A stretch of DNA of 64,000 bases from Spiroplasma ixodetis (GCF_027923845.1 NZ_AP026933.1:1178001-1242000), one strand, 5' to 3'. Counted from the stretch's first letter, positions 20,605 through 31,278 are shown. Program-made: numbers and translations. Notes: generated from the letters alone by a model not told the origin.

Positions 20605-20763
20605 ATAAAAAATATGTTAATGATGCTTTTCTTAAGTTTAAAGTAGGTGTTGTTTTAGAATTTGAAGCAGTAGTGCATGAACAATTTCAATTAAAACAAA
20701 TCTCAGCAATGAAAATTAATAGCGAAGAATTAAAATAATATATATTATTTTGAAGTAAAAAAT

Positions 20764-20796
20764 AAGGTAATACTAGACTAGTATTACCTTAATTAA
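20764..20796 (+). terminator. Strong terminator
   Basis: AAGGTAATACTAG pairs with CTAGTATTACCTT over 13 bp with essentially no loop, followed by AATTAATAT. It closes the broken gene that ends at 20738. The IS5 copy at 20806 inserted just behind it. Confidence 0.75.
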
Positions 20797-20805
20797 TATA
20801 TTTTA

Positions 20806-21668
20806 GAACCTGTTTAGAATCTTTTAGAAAATAAGGTAAAATTACTATATATTTTAAAATAAGAGGTATATATGCATAAAAATTATCCAAGTCATGTTAC
20901 TAAAGAACAATTTGAGAACATAAAATCAACTTTAGAAAACAGCAAAAAGAAAACAAAACCAAGAAATTTAGATTTATATGAAATGTTTTGTGCAGTTTTA
21001 TATGTATTAAAAAGTGGTTGTCAATGAAGAATGTTACCAAAAAATTTTCCAAAATGACAAACTGTATATTATTATTTCCAAATTTGAAGTAAAAACAATG
21101 ATAAAGAACCTAGTGTATTGCAATTAATTTTAAAAAAATTAGTTAAAAAGATTCGTATTAAGAATCATCGAAAAGAAAAAACTAGTTTTTGTATAATTGA
21201 TTCGCAAAGTGTTAAAAATACAGATACTACTGAAAATAAAGGTTATGATGCTGGTAAAAAGATTTCAGGAATAAAACGTCATATTGCAGTTGATACGCAA
21301 GGTTTACCACATGCAATTTACATAACTACAGCAGAAAAAACAGATCGTAATAGTGCTATCATAATGATTAAAAGTGAAAAAGAAAATCTTTCTACAGTTC
21401 AAAAAATAATAGTAGATGCTGGCTATACTGGTGAAAAATTTGCTTCTGCAATCAAAACAATCATAAATGCAAATGTTGAAGTTGTAAAACGTAATGAATT
21501 ACATTCTTTTGTAGTACTACCAAAAAGATGAGTTGTAGAACGAAGCTTTGCATGATTAGAAAAATGCAGAAGATTATGAAAAAATTGTGAAAGAAAACTA
21601 AATACTAGTTTACAAATGGTTGTTCTGTCCTTTATTTCAATTTTATTAAAAAGATTCTAAACAGGTTC
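20806..21668 (+). mobile_element. IS5-family element, intact
   Basis: 863 bp, GAACCTGTTTAGAATC terminal repeats, TTA duplicated at both sides (20803 and 21669). It inserted in intergenic DNA behind a terminator and faces the 3' end of the lipoprotein remnant. Confidence 0.92.
20872..21660 (+). CDS. IS5-family DDE transposase
   Basis: 262 residues starting MHKNYPSHVTKEQFENIK behind AAGAGG. The N-terminal DUF4096-like region includes LYEMFCAVLYVLKSGCQWRMLP. The DDE core follows: FCIIDSQSVKNT (first Asp), IIVDAGYTGEKF (second Asp), and RWVVERSFAWLEKCRRLWKN (Glu in the Y/W-ER-F motif). Four TGA codons in the N-terminal third and several near the end encode Trp. This is the reference intact copy in the window. 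Confidence 0.93.
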
Positions 21669-21823
21669 TTAGAAAAGTTGAATAATAATTTTATGCTAAT
21701 CATATCATTATTATTTTACTATTAATTGTTTATTCTTATTATTATTGTTGACTTTAAAGAAATAGTTTCTTGGTTTTTTACTAAAGCAATAGAAAGTGTT
21801 AGTTCATCTCCGTCTGTTAAATT

Positions 21824-23197
21824 GGAAATGTTTAGTAATCTGTGTAACTTACAAAAATAACTATGTTTAATTAATTCTAGTAAATATAATTAAATGACTA
21901 GAAAGAGTGAGTTACAGATGGCTAAAAAAGATAACTTTAATAATAATGATCCAATATCAAAAGCAGTAGATTTATTACTAGAAAATACTGAAGATTTAAC
22001 AACAGTTTTTAAACCTGGCGGTTTATATAAAGAATTAACAAAAAGATTAGTTGAAAAAATGTTGAATTCTGAAATGCAAAATTATTTAGGATATGAAAAA
22101 ATCAACATAGTACTACTGAAAATGCTCGTAATGGTACAAGTTCAAAAAAATTAATAACTCAACAAGGTAAAATTGAAATTGATGTACCAAGAGATCGCAA
22201 TAGTAATTTTACTCCTGTAATAGTTCCTAAAAGGCAAAGAAGATTTGATGGTTTTGATCAACAAGTTCTTTCCTTGTATGCAAAAGGAATGACATTATCT
22301 GACATTAGAATGCAGTTGCAAGAGTTATATCATGGTGCTGATATTAGTGAAAGTGTTATTAGTCAAATTACTGATGATGTTATTGATGATGTTAAAGCAT
22401 GACAAAATCGACCATTAGAAAGTATTTATCCTATTGTTTATTTTGATTGTATAGTAGTTAAAGTACGACAAGATAAACGGATTATTAACAAATCAGTTTA
22501 TATAGCATTAGGAGTTGATTTAGAAGGCAAAAAAGATGTTTTAGGATTATGAATTAGTGAAAATGAAGGTTCTAAGTTTTGATTATCTAATTTCACAGAA
22601 ATGAAAAATCGTGGCTTAAATGATATTCTTATTGCTTGTAGTGATAATTTAACAGGCATGTCAGAAGCAATACAATCAGTTTATCCTAAAACAGAACATC
22701 AATTATGCATTGTTCATCAAATTAGAAATAGTTTAAAATATGTTTCATACAAACATCGAAAAGGTCTAGTTGCAGATTTAAAACCAATTTATAGTGCATG
22801 TAGTGAAGAACAAGCAATGCAAGCTTTAGAATCGTTTGAAAGTAAATGAAATAAACAATATCCTCAAATTACTAAATCTTGATATAAAAATTGAGATAAT
22901 TTAATGGTTTTTATTAGTTATCCAGTAGAAATCAAAAGAGTGATTTATACTACAAATGCTATTGAATCTGTTAATAGTCAATTACGAAAAATCATCAGAA
23001 ATAAAAAAGTTTTTCCTAATGATATGGCAGTTTTCAAAATATTTTACTTGGCAATTGAAAATATAACAAAAAAATGAACATTGCCTATTCAAAATTGAAA
23101 TACAGCAATTGCTCATTTTATGATAAAATTTGAAGACAGAATTAATCTAAATTAGTAACTTTGTAAAACAAAGATACACAGATTATTAAAAAGCCTC
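21824..23197 (+). mobile_element. IS256-family element, copy 1
   Basis: 1374 bp with imperfect terminal repeats (GGAAATGTTTAGTAATC and GAGGCTTTTTAATAATC) and an 8-bp duplication GTTAAATT at 21816-21823 and 23198-23205. It interrupts the lipoprotein remnant near its C-terminal end. Confidence 0.9.
21894..23155 (+). pseudogene. IS256-family transposase (MULE-type), one frameshift
   Basis: About 420 residues. The N-terminal part MTRKSELQMAKKDNFNNNDP to LNSEMQNYLGYEK is followed, one base out of phase, by STTENARNGTSSKKLITQQGKIEIDVPRDR. The DDE core is clear: YFDCIVVKVR (Asp), IACSDNLTGM (Asp) and [13 protein letters not shown] (Glu), plus the C-H block CIVHQIRNSLKYVS. The A6 run at about 22096 needs one more A. 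The second copy has the same defect, so it was inherited, or slippage makes it harmless. Confidence 0.85.
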
Positions 23198-23642
23198 GTT
23201 AAATTATTTGGACGAGGTATTCCTGTTCTTTCAAAATTTATAACATTAAATTTTGCTTTTCAACCAATCAATTGTTCAAAGTTATTAAATTTAATAGCTT
23301 TTTCAGTTCTGCTTTTGCTTATTAATGGTACTTCTGTTTTATCTTTTAATCATTTATTAACAGTTGTTTCTTCTAATTTATAACCCGCTTGGAAATACTC
23401 AATAGAACTTCCTTCATAAACAAATTCATTATAACTTAACTTAGCAGGACTATCACTTGCAAAAATATTAAATAAAGCATCAGTTCCAGTCATTACTTTT
23501 ACTGTATATTTATCCCCTAAATTTGTTTTAGCATCTTCTTTAAAGAATTGTAAATTATATGTCCCATCACCAACTACAAGTTTTTCATCATCATTTGGTT
23601 CTACAAATTTACTAGTAGAAACTTTTATATTAGATATTTTAT

Positions 23643-24583
23643 CGGACTTCTCCCCACATGTACTTGTGGAGGAAACAATGAAATTGAATGAGTTCAATAA
23701 TACTTTTCAAACTGAAAAACAATGTCTTGCATATATAGCAAGTTTGAAACAAATCAAATGTAGTAGGTGTTCTAGTTTTAATTTGAATACTTCTAATTTA
23801 AGAAGAATGAGATGTTTGAAATGTCATCAAACATTCAGTATTCTCACGGGCACTATATTTTCAAAGTCACAAACACCTTTAATATCTTGGTTTTATCTCA
23901 TTTTTAGATGAATAAACACCAAACATGGAATTCCATCAACTGATGTTGCAAAAGAATTGGGAGTGACCTTGAAAACAGCTTGAAGAATGGGTCATAAAAT
24001 CCGAAGTGCCATTGCTAAACAAAAACCTCAATTCATTGTTGAAGGCATAGTGCAAATGGATGAAATGTATCTTTCACATATGGGTTTTAAAAAACAAGGA
24101 AGATCCTTGGTGAATAAAACCTTGATTGTTGGCATTTATCAAAAAACAACCAATAATTTAATTGTGAAAGTATTGAAAAACGCAAAGAGTAAAAATCTTT
24201 TGCAGTTTGCAAAAAACCACATTTCTTCAAAGTGTGTTGTACATACTGATTTTTGAAAAGGATATCGCGATTTGAAATCGGTTTTCACTAAGCATGAAAC
24301 AGTTAACCATCAAGATGGCTATGTTTCAAAAACTGGTGTAAATACCAACCAAATTGAGTCAGTATGAAAACATATACGAAGAACATTTAAAACACATATC
24401 AAAGTTGCAAAACATCATATTCATTTATATGCAAAAGAAGCTGCATATAAATTCAATAACATACCTAGTTTTGAAACTGTAATGCTATGTTTTATTTAAA
24501 AATGTGGGGAGAAGTTCGTAGATAGGCTTTTCTCAGCATTTATGTGATAAGATTTAAAAATAGTACATAAAGGGAGAAAAGCC
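23643..24583 (+). mobile_element. IS1595-family element, copy 4
   Basis: 941 bp, target duplication TATTTTAT at 23635-23642 and 24584-24591. The N-terminal half follows the 17460 variant, while the segment around [16 protein letters not shown] follows the main group, so this copy looks like a recombinant of the two. Confidence 0.92.
23678..24499 (+). CDS. IS1595-family transposase, mosaic
   Basis: 273 residues, intact when TGA is Trp. Zinc ribbon CSRC/CLKC; core Asp residues in [10 protein letters not shown] and [18 protein letters not shown] near the end. It matches the 17544 protein up to about residue 140 and again at its end, but the main-group type between. Start ATG 23678 behind GGAGG. 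Confidence 0.9.
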
Positions 24584-24677
24584 TATTTTATTTTTAATTT
24601 TAGCAACTTCCGCTGCATCAAAAGTACCATCTTCAGGTGTTGTCCCTGATGTTAATTTCTGTTGTAAAACAGATTTT

Positions 24678-25754
24678 GCTGAATTATACTTGTAAGTGCA
24701 AGTAAATAAAATTGCAAAAAATTCTCATATAAAAATTTCATAATGCTAAATTTAGTTTAGAAAAAGTAAGGAGTTTTTATATGAGTTATAAACATATTGG
24801 GATAGATGAAAGAATTTATATTGAGAATCAATTGAAATTTAAAGTTAAAATTAATGAAATAGCTAAAAATCTTAATCGAAGTATTAGTACTATTATTCGA
24901 GAAGTTAATAGAAATAAAGATAATGATCATTATTTTTCATTAATTGCACAAAATAAAGCTGTAAATAGAAAAAAATCACATATTATTTTTCATAAGTTTA
25001 AATATAAAGATTTAGTCAAATATATACAACAAAAACTATTATTGGGCTGATCACCTGAACAAATTTATGGCAGAATTAAAAATTTTCATAAACAATGAGC
25101 TATCAGCTTTAAAACATTTTACAATTGAATTTATTCTGGATTATTTGATAAAGTTACTAGTAAAAATTTAAGAAGAAAAGGTAAAAACGAAGATCTCAAG
25201 AAAATTGTGGTAAATTTAATGGTAAATCAATTAAAGAACGAGATAATAATGTTAATGATCGCATAACTCTTGGTCATTGAGAAGGAGATACTATAGTATC
25301 ATCAAGAGGTAAAAGTAAATCATGTTTAATAACTTTAGTTGAAAGAGTATCACGATTTACTTTAGCAATGTTAGTTAAAAACAAAACTACTAAAGTTATT
25401 AATAAAAATATCATTCATTATTTATCAATTCTTCCTAAAAATATTGTTAAAACTATTACTTTTGATCGTGGTAAAGAATTTGCAAATTGACAACAACTTG
25501 AAAAAAGTTAGATGTGAAAATTTATTTTGCAAATCCATATTCACCTTGACAAAGAGGTACTAATGAAAATACTAATGGTTTAATTAGAGAAAAATTTCCT
25601 AAAAAATTTATTTTTTCAAAAACTAATAAAAATGAAGTTCATAAATTTATATTGTCTTTAAACCAAAGACCCAGAAAAATACTAAATTATCTTTCACCAA
25701 TCGAATATTTGAATAGAAAAATAATTTAGTTGCACTTACCTTTACAATTTTGCA
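24678..25754 (+). mobile_element. IS30-family element, copy 2
   Basis: 1077 bp. The inverted ends share TAAGTGCAA followed by an A/T-rich stretch; outer limits are set by comparison with the copy at 59732. It cuts off the 5' end of the lipoprotein gene on its left. On its right it abuts a remnant of a second phage. No clear target duplication is seen, which suggests that a rearrangement removed one flank. Confidence 0.85.
24781..25728 (+). pseudogene. IS30-family transposase, two frameshifts
   Basis: About 315 residues once repaired: HTH (KINEIAKNLNRSISTIIREV), SPEQIYGRIKNFHKQWAISF, then the catalytic core HWEGDTIVSSRGKSKSCLITLVERVSRF (Asp), TITFDRGKEFANW (Asp) and [24 protein letters not shown] (Glu). 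It lacks one A in a run at about 25181 (the copy at 60706 has it), and an A6 run at about 25503 is one short, which gives an early TAG. The second defect is shared with the other full copy. Confidence 0.85.
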
Positions 25755-25835
25755 TAATTTCAATATCATTAATAGTATAGGTATCACAAAATAAACGTCT
25801 TTAATTTAGGCATTATTTTGCATTTAAAAGCATAC

Positions 25836-25863
25836 TTGTAAAAATAATAAAAAATAGTACAAT
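25836..25863 (+). promoter_or_regulatory. Phage promoter, remnant copy
   Basis: TTGTAA at 25836 and TACAAT at 25858, 16 bases apart, conserved with the promoter at 56903-56930 in the main prophage. It drives the two small genes that follow. Confidence 0.6.
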
Positions 25864-25895
25864 TTATAAGTAAAATCAAAGAAAAAGGAGAAAAA

Positions 25896-26299
25896 ATGAA
25901 AACATTAGAATTGGAATATAATTGAGTTTTTAATTTTTTAAAATCTGCACAAATTAATAATGGTAATGAAGAAGTAATTAAAAATAAAGTTGAACTAGCA
26001 AAAACTACAATTAATGATATGAATAATGAAATAACAAAAATTAAAAAACAACCAAAAGTTAAAAATTTTTTTATTACACTTTTTAGTTTTGGGATTATTA
26101 ACAAAAACAAAGAAAATAAAAATAAAATTTTTGAAATTAATGAAAAAATAAAAAGATTAAATAAAGAAATTAACATATGAAATTTAATTTTTAAAAAAGA
26201 CAAAAAAATACTAATATTCAAAATCTAGTAAATCATATAAATAAAACTCCAAATAATGAACAAAATCATTATTATTCAAATAATCGTACAGTTTTATAA
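25896..26299 (+). pseudogene. Phage coiled-coil protein, frameshifted
   Basis: The first frame (25896-26228) gives 110 residues beginning MKTLELEYNWVFNFLKSAQI, with a Lys/Asn/Glu-rich coiled coil (about 25-100) around a short hydrophobic stretch FFITLFSFGII. An A7 run at about 26203 is one base short; with one more A the frame would go on as NTNIQNLVNHINKTPNNEQ to the TAA at 26297. It stands where 56636-56867 stands in the main prophage. Function unknown. Confidence 0.5.
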
Positions 26300-26323
26300 A
26301 ATTTAAAAAAGGAGTAATTTAAT

Positions 26324-26604
26324 ATGAAAGCATGAATAAAAACAAATTTAAGTAAAATAACATTAGCATTAGCACTAACTGGTGCAACAACTGGAACAAT
26401 AGGATTAATCATGGGGGGATGCTTACCCATAATATGGAAAATTTTTATTTAAAACCAAATGGTGAAAAAGTATATGGAACAACAACTATTTGATGAAATA
26501 AATTTTTGAGCCCAAACAAAACTTCTTTATACTTCAATAGTGTAAAAGAACATAATGAAGATATAAAATGAGATGGTAAATATACATCAAATTATTTTAA
26601 TTAA
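26324..26604 (+). CDS. Small secreted/membrane phage protein with G-run frame change
   Basis: The start MKAWIKTNLSKITLALALTG is a signal peptide or membrane anchor behind AAGGAG. After LIMGGC the zero frame ends at 26452 (42 residues). In the -1 frame, entered exactly at the G6 run (about 26412-26417), the protein continues to 26602 with TTTIWWNKFLSPNK and ends in DIKWDGKYTSNYFN. The homologous gene at 56334-56620 has the same run, the same frame change and a related tail (DIKWNGKYWKGYFDN). Conservation of the tail shows the second frame is or was translated. Confidence 0.6.
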
Positions 26605-26622
26605 ATTTCTAAGTTAATATAA

Positions 26623-27484
26623 GAACCTGTTTAGAATCTTTTAGAAAATAAGGTAAAATTACTATATATTTTAAAATAAGAGGTATATATGCATAAAAAT
26701 TATCCAAGTCATGTTACTAAAGAACAATTTGAGAACATAAAATCAACTTTAGAAAACAGCAAAAAGAAAACAAAACCAAGAAATTTAGATTTATATGAAG
26801 TGTTTTGTGCAGTTTTATATGTATTAAAAAGTGGTTGTCAATGAAGAATGTTACCAAAAAATTTTCCAAAATGACAAACTGTATATTATTATTTCCAAAT
26901 TTGAAGTAAAAACAATGATAAAGAACCTAGTGTATTGCAATTAATTTTAAAAAATTAGTTAAAAAGATTCGTATTAAGAATCATCGAAAAGAAAAAACTA
27001 GTTTTTGTATAATTGATTCGCAAAGTGTTAAAAATACAGATACTACTGAAAATAAAGGTTATGATGCTGGTAAAAAGATTTCAGGAATAAAACGTCATAT
27101 TGCAGTTGATACGCAAGGTTTACCACATGCAATTTACATAACTACAGCAGAAAAAACAGATCGTAATAGTGCTATCATAATGATTAAAAATGAAAAAGAA
27201 AATCTTTCTACAGTTCAAAAAATAATAGTAGATGCTGGCTATACTGGTGAAAAATTTGCTTCTGCAATCAAAACAATCATAAATGCAAATGTTGAAGTTG
27301 TAAAACGTAATGAATTACATTCTTTTGTAGTACTACCAAAAAGATGAGTTGTAGAACGAAGCTTTGCATGATTAGAAAAATGCAGAAGATTATGAAAAAA
27401 TTGTGAAAGAAAACTAAATACTAGTTTACAAATGGTTGTTCTGTCCTTTATTTCAATTTTATTAAAAAGATTCTAAACAGGTTC
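26623..27484 (+). mobile_element. IS5-family element, tandem copy 1
   Basis: 862 bp, first of three head-to-tail IS5 copies. The A-run at about 26950 has six A where the intact copies have seven, so the transposase (start ATG 26689) is frameshifted. The left flank is the phage remnant. Its right end is shared with the next copy. Confidence 0.9.
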
Positions 27485-28329
27485 TTAGAAAATAAGGTAA
27501 AATTACTATATATTTTAAAATAAGAGGTATATATGCATAAAAATTATCCAAGTCATGTTACTAAAGAACAATTTGAGAACATAAAATCAACTTTAGAAAA
27601 CAGCAAAAAGAAAACAAAACCAAGAAATTTAGATTTATATGAAGTGTTTTGTGCAGTTTTATATGTATTAAAAAGTGGTTGTCAATGAAGAATGTTACCA
27701 AAAAATTTTCCAAAATGACAAACTGTATATTATTATTTCCAAATTTGAAGTAAAAACAATGATAAAGAACCTAGTGTATTGCAATTAATTTTAAAAAAAT
27801 TAGTTAAAAAGATTCGTATTAAGAATCATCGAAAAGAAAAAACTAGTTTTTGTATAATTGATTCGCAAAGTGTTAAAAATACAGATACTACTGAAAATAA
27901 AGGTTATGATGCTGGTAAAAAGATTTCAGGAATAAAACGTCATATTGCAGTTGATACGCAAGGTTTACCACATGCAATTTACATAACTACAGCAGAAAAA
28001 ACAGATCGTAATAGTGCTATCATAATGATTAAAAGTGAAAAAGAAAATCTTTCTACAGTTCAAAAAATAATAGTAGATGCTGGCTATACTGGTGAAAAAT
28101 TTGCTTCTGCAATCAAAACAATCATAAATGCAAATGTTGAAGTTGTAAAACGTAATGAATTACATTCTTTTGTAGTACTACCAAAAAGATGAGTTGTAGA
28201 ACGAAGCTTTGCATGATTAGAAAAATGCAGAAGATTATGAAAAAATTGTGAAAGAAAACTAAATACTAGTTTACAAATGGTTGTTCTGTCCTTTATTTCA
28301 ATTTTATTAAAAAGATTCTAAACAGGTTC
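27485..28329 (+). mobile_element. IS5-family element, tandem copy 2 lacking left tip
   Basis: It begins TTAGAAAATAAGG directly after the right end of the previous copy, so the outer 20 bp or so of its left terminal repeat are missing. The rest, including the right end, is intact. Such a junction can arise by recombination or one-ended transposition within an IS5 array. Confidence 0.88.
27533..28321 (+). CDS. IS5-family DDE transposase
   Basis: 262 residues, intact, the same as 20872-21660 apart from M to V in LYEVFCAVLY. All three catalytic positions are present (CIIDSQS, VDAGYTG, VVERSFAW). The adjoining right end of the previous copy could replace the lost left tip as a substrate for this enzyme. 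Confidence 0.9.
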
Positions 28330-28943
28330 TTAGAACCTATTTAGAATCTTTTAGAAAATAAGGTAAAATTACTATATATTTTAAAATAAGAGGTATATAT
28401 GCATAAAAATTATCCAAGTCATGTTACTAAAGAACAATTTGAGAACATAAAATCAACTTTAGAAAACAGCAAAAAGAAAACAAAACCAAGAAATTTAGAT
28501 TTATATGAAGTGTTTTGTGCAGTTTTATATGTATTAAAAAGTGGTTGTCAATGAAGAATGTTACCAAAAAATTTTCCAAAATGACAAACTGTATATTATT
28601 ATTTCCAAATTTGAAGTAAAAACAATGATAAAGAACCTAGTGTATTGCAATTAATTTTAAAAAAATTAGTTAAAAAGATTCGTATTAAGAATCATCGAAA
28701 AGAAAAAACTAGTTTTTGTATAATTGATTCGCAAAGTGTTAAAAATACAGATACTACTGAAAATAAAGGTTATGATGCTGGTAAAAAGATTTCAGGAATA
28801 AAACGTCATATTGCAGTTGATACGCAAGGTTTACCACATGCAATTTACATAACTACAGCAGAAAAAACAGATCGTAATAGTGCTATCATAATGATTAAAA
28901 GTGAAAAAGAAAATCTTTCTACAGTTCAAAAAATAATAGTAGA

Positions 28944-30318
28944 GGAAATGTTTAGTAATCTGTGTAACTTACAAAAATAACTATGTTTAATTAATTCTAG
29001 TAAATATAATTAAATGACTAGAAAGAGTGAGTTACAGATGGCTAAAAAAGATAACTTTAATAATAATGATCCAATATCAAAAGCAGTAGATTTATTACTA
29101 GAAAATACTGAAGATTTAACAACAGTTTTTAAACCTGGCGGTTTATATAAAGAATTAACAAAAAGATTAGTTGAAAAAATGTTGAATTCTGAAATGCAAA
29201 ATTATTTAGGATATGAAAAAATCAACATAGTACTACTGAAAATGCTCGTAATGGTACAAGTTCAAAAAAATTAATAACTCAACAAGGTAAAATTGAAATT
29301 GATGTACCAAGAGATCGCAATAGTAATTTTACTCCTGTAATAGTTCCTAAAAAGGCAAAGAAGATTTGATGGTTTTGATCAACAAGTTCTTTCCTTGTAT
29401 GCAAAAGGAATGACATTATCTGACATTAGAATGCAGTTGCAAGAGTTATATCATGGTGCTGATATTAGTGAAAGTGTTATTAGTCAAATTACTGATGATG
29501 TTATTGATGATGTTAAAGCATGACAAAATCGACCATTAGAAAGTATTTATCCTATTGTTTATTTTGATTGTATAGTAGTTAAAGTACGACAAGATAAACG
29601 GATTATTAACAAATCAGTTTATATAGCATTAGGAGTTGATTTAGAAGGCAAAAAAGATGTTTTAGGATTATGAATTAGTGAAAATGAAGGTTCTAAGTTT
29701 TGATTATCTAATTTCACAGAAATGAAAAATCGTGGCTTAAATGATATTCTTATTGCTTGTAGTGATAATTTAACAGGCATGTCAGAAGCAATACAATCAG
29801 TTTATCCTAAAACAGAACATCAATTATGCATTGTTCATCAAATTAGAAATAGTTTAAAATATGTTTCATACAAACATCGAAAAGGTCTAGTTGCAGATTT
29901 AAAACCAATTTATAGTGCATGTAGTGAAGAACAAGCAATGCAAGCTTTAGAATCGTTTGAAAGTAAATGAAATAAACAATATCCTCAAATTACTAAATCT
30001 TGATATAAAAATTGAGATAATTTAATGGTTTTTATTAGTTATCCAGTAGAAATCAAAAGAGTGATTTATACTACAAATGCTATTGAATCTGTTAATAGTC
30101 AATTACGAAAAATCATCAGAAATAAAAAAGTTTTTCCTAATGATATGGCAGTTTTCAAAATATTTTACTTGGCAATTGAAAATATAACAAAAAAATGAAC
30201 ATTGCCTATTCAAAATTGAAATACAGCAATTGCTCATTTTATGATAAAATTTGAAGACAGAATTAATCTAAATTAGTAACTTTGTAAAACAAAGATACAC
30301 AGATTATTAAAAAGCCTC
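28944..30318 (+). mobile_element. IS256-family element, copy 2
   Basis: 1375 bp, almost identical to 21824-23197. It sits in IS5 copy 3 without duplicated target bases. The end reads GCCTC and abuts IS5 sequence, the same kind of contact as at 7590/7591. Confidence 0.9.
29014..30276 (+). pseudogene. IS256-family transposase, two frameshifts
   Basis: The same protein as at 21894. It shares the one-A deficit after NYLGYEK, and in addition has one A too many in PKRQRRFDGF (about 29350), so the middle part is in a third frame relative to the N-terminus. The DDE residues are readable in pieces: [27 protein letters not shown]. Confidence 0.82.
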
Positions 30319-30511
30319 GTTGAAGTTGTAAAACGTAATGAATTACATTCTTTTGTAGTACTACCAAAAAGATGAGTTGTAGAACGAAGCTTTGCATGAT
30401 TAGAAAAATGCAGAAGATTATGAAAAAATTGTGAAAGAAAACTAAATACTAGTTTACAAATGGTTGTTCTGTCCTTTATTTCAATTTTATTAAAAGATTC
30501 TAAACAGGTTC

Positions 30512-30720
30512 TAAGAAGAACATTTAAAACACATATCAAAGTTGCAAAACATCATGTTCATTTATATGCTAAAGAAGCTGCATATAAATTCAACAAGATA
30601 CCTAGTTTTGAAACTGTAATGCTATGTTTGATTTAAAAATGTGGGGAGAAGTCCGTAGATAGGCTTTTCTCAGCATTTATGTGATAAAATTTAAAAATAG
30701 TACATAAAGGGAGAAAAGCC
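30512..30720 (+). mobile_element. IS1595 3' fragment
   Basis: 209 bp covering the last 50 codons of the transposase ([18 protein letters not shown]) and the complete element end GGGAGAAAAGCC. It is joined to the IS5 right end on its left, which makes an IS5-IS256-IS5-IS1595 mosaic. Confidence 0.88.
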
Positions 30721-30794
30721 TAAAAAAATATAAGTTTTTGACTTATTGTTTAAGTTTTAAGCAAGTAGGTTTTTTATTTTGAAAGGGGAAAAAT

Positions 30795-31259
30795 ATGAAT
30801 TTAAAATCTTTACTATCTGAAATAAAATTTGATTATAAAGAAATTATAGAAATTTTTAGAAAAATAGCAGCAAAAAAGGAAAATATTAAATCATTATGAG
30901 ATGAATTAAGTAAGTATAAACAGCAATTACAGAAAGAAAAAAGTGATGATAATATTAACCAAAAATTATTAATTATTTATAAAGTTTCTGCTTTTGTTGA
31001 AGAAATGTTGTTAAATTCTTGTCAATCAACAGAATATGATCCTGCTACTGGAAAAATAATTAAAGACAGTAAAATGAGTGAAAATTTTGTAAATGATTGA
31101 AATAATATTAATAAAATATTAGAACAAATTTTTTTACCAGAAGATGAAGTTGTAGAAATTTCAGAATTAGCAGATGATCAATTAAGTCTACTAAATAATG
31201 AACAAACGCAAACAAATCGTGAAAGTGAATGTTTTCCCAAATACTGTTTAATTTTATAA
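30795..31259 (+). CDS. Hypothetical protein
   Basis: 154 residues behind a clear AAAGGGG ribosome site; not recognised. It is mostly helical and charged (MNLKSLLSEIKFDYKEIIEIFRKIAAKKENIKSLWDELSKY, no more than 10 hydrophobic residues in a row). The middle segment reads VSAFVEEMLLNSCQS, and an acidic C-terminal part ends in ESECFPKYCLIL with two Cys. There is no signal peptide. It is alone between an IS fragment and a convergent transporter gene, with a shared terminator. Two TGA codons encode Trp. Confidence 0.65.
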
Positions 31260-31278
31260 AAATGAAATAAAAAATAAA

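Larger units (their letters stand above)
18987..20738 (+). pseudogene. Hypothetical protein, frameshifted and split by IS1595
   Basis: The first frame (18987-19352, 121 residues, MTKKFGYNLLTFVYFSNQRRG) ends in WVR. A second frame, one base out of phase, continues from NENIFAELITEY (about 19353) and is cut by IS1595 at 19666. After the IS and an 8-bp ATAAAAAA duplicate the frame goes on with YVNDAFLKFKVGVVLEFEA to a stop at 20738. Together these give about 290 residues of unknown function with no signal peptide. A strong terminator follows. They could also be two adjacent genes. Confidence 0.5.
21722..24677 (-). pseudogene. Lipoprotein, family B, split by IS1595 and IS256
   Basis: Three pieces (24584-24677, 23206-23642, 21722-21823) join in frame after removing IS1595 with its TATTTTAT duplicate and IS256 with its GTTAAATT duplicate. 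The joined sequence runs from [20 protein letters not shown] to SLKSTIIIRINN. The IS30 element at 24678 removed the signal peptide. It is a paralog of 35187-36026: both share a DG-T-F...I motif, GDGTYNLQF-type and LGD-Y-VKV-type blocks. It was presumably a surface lipoprotein and is now dead. Confidence 0.8.
25743..26622 (+). mobile_element. Remnant of a second, related tailed phage
   Basis: 25756-25895 is homologous to the reverse complement of 56870-57000 in the prophage. It includes the last codons of the terminase (NIINSIGITK), the promoter and the start of the following small genes. The gene order is the same: terminase end, coiled-coil gene, G-run signal-peptide gene. It is cut on the left by IS30 and on the right by IS5. 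Divergence from the main prophage is substantial, so it is a separate phage and not a local duplication. Confidence 0.75.
28333..30511 (+). mobile_element. IS5-family element, tandem copy 3, split by IS256
   Basis: The left part 28333-28943 and right part 30319-30511 flank an IS256. About 70 bp of IS5 (from VDAGYTGEKF to NAN) are missing at the join, and no target duplication exists. The mosaic therefore arose by deletion or recombination, not simple insertion. One A is missing in the run before the right end. Confidence 0.88.

Noticed and set aside
25756-25895. Promoter region as part of the IS30 element
   Set aside because: It is not shared by the other IS30 copies but matches prophage DNA at 56870-57000.
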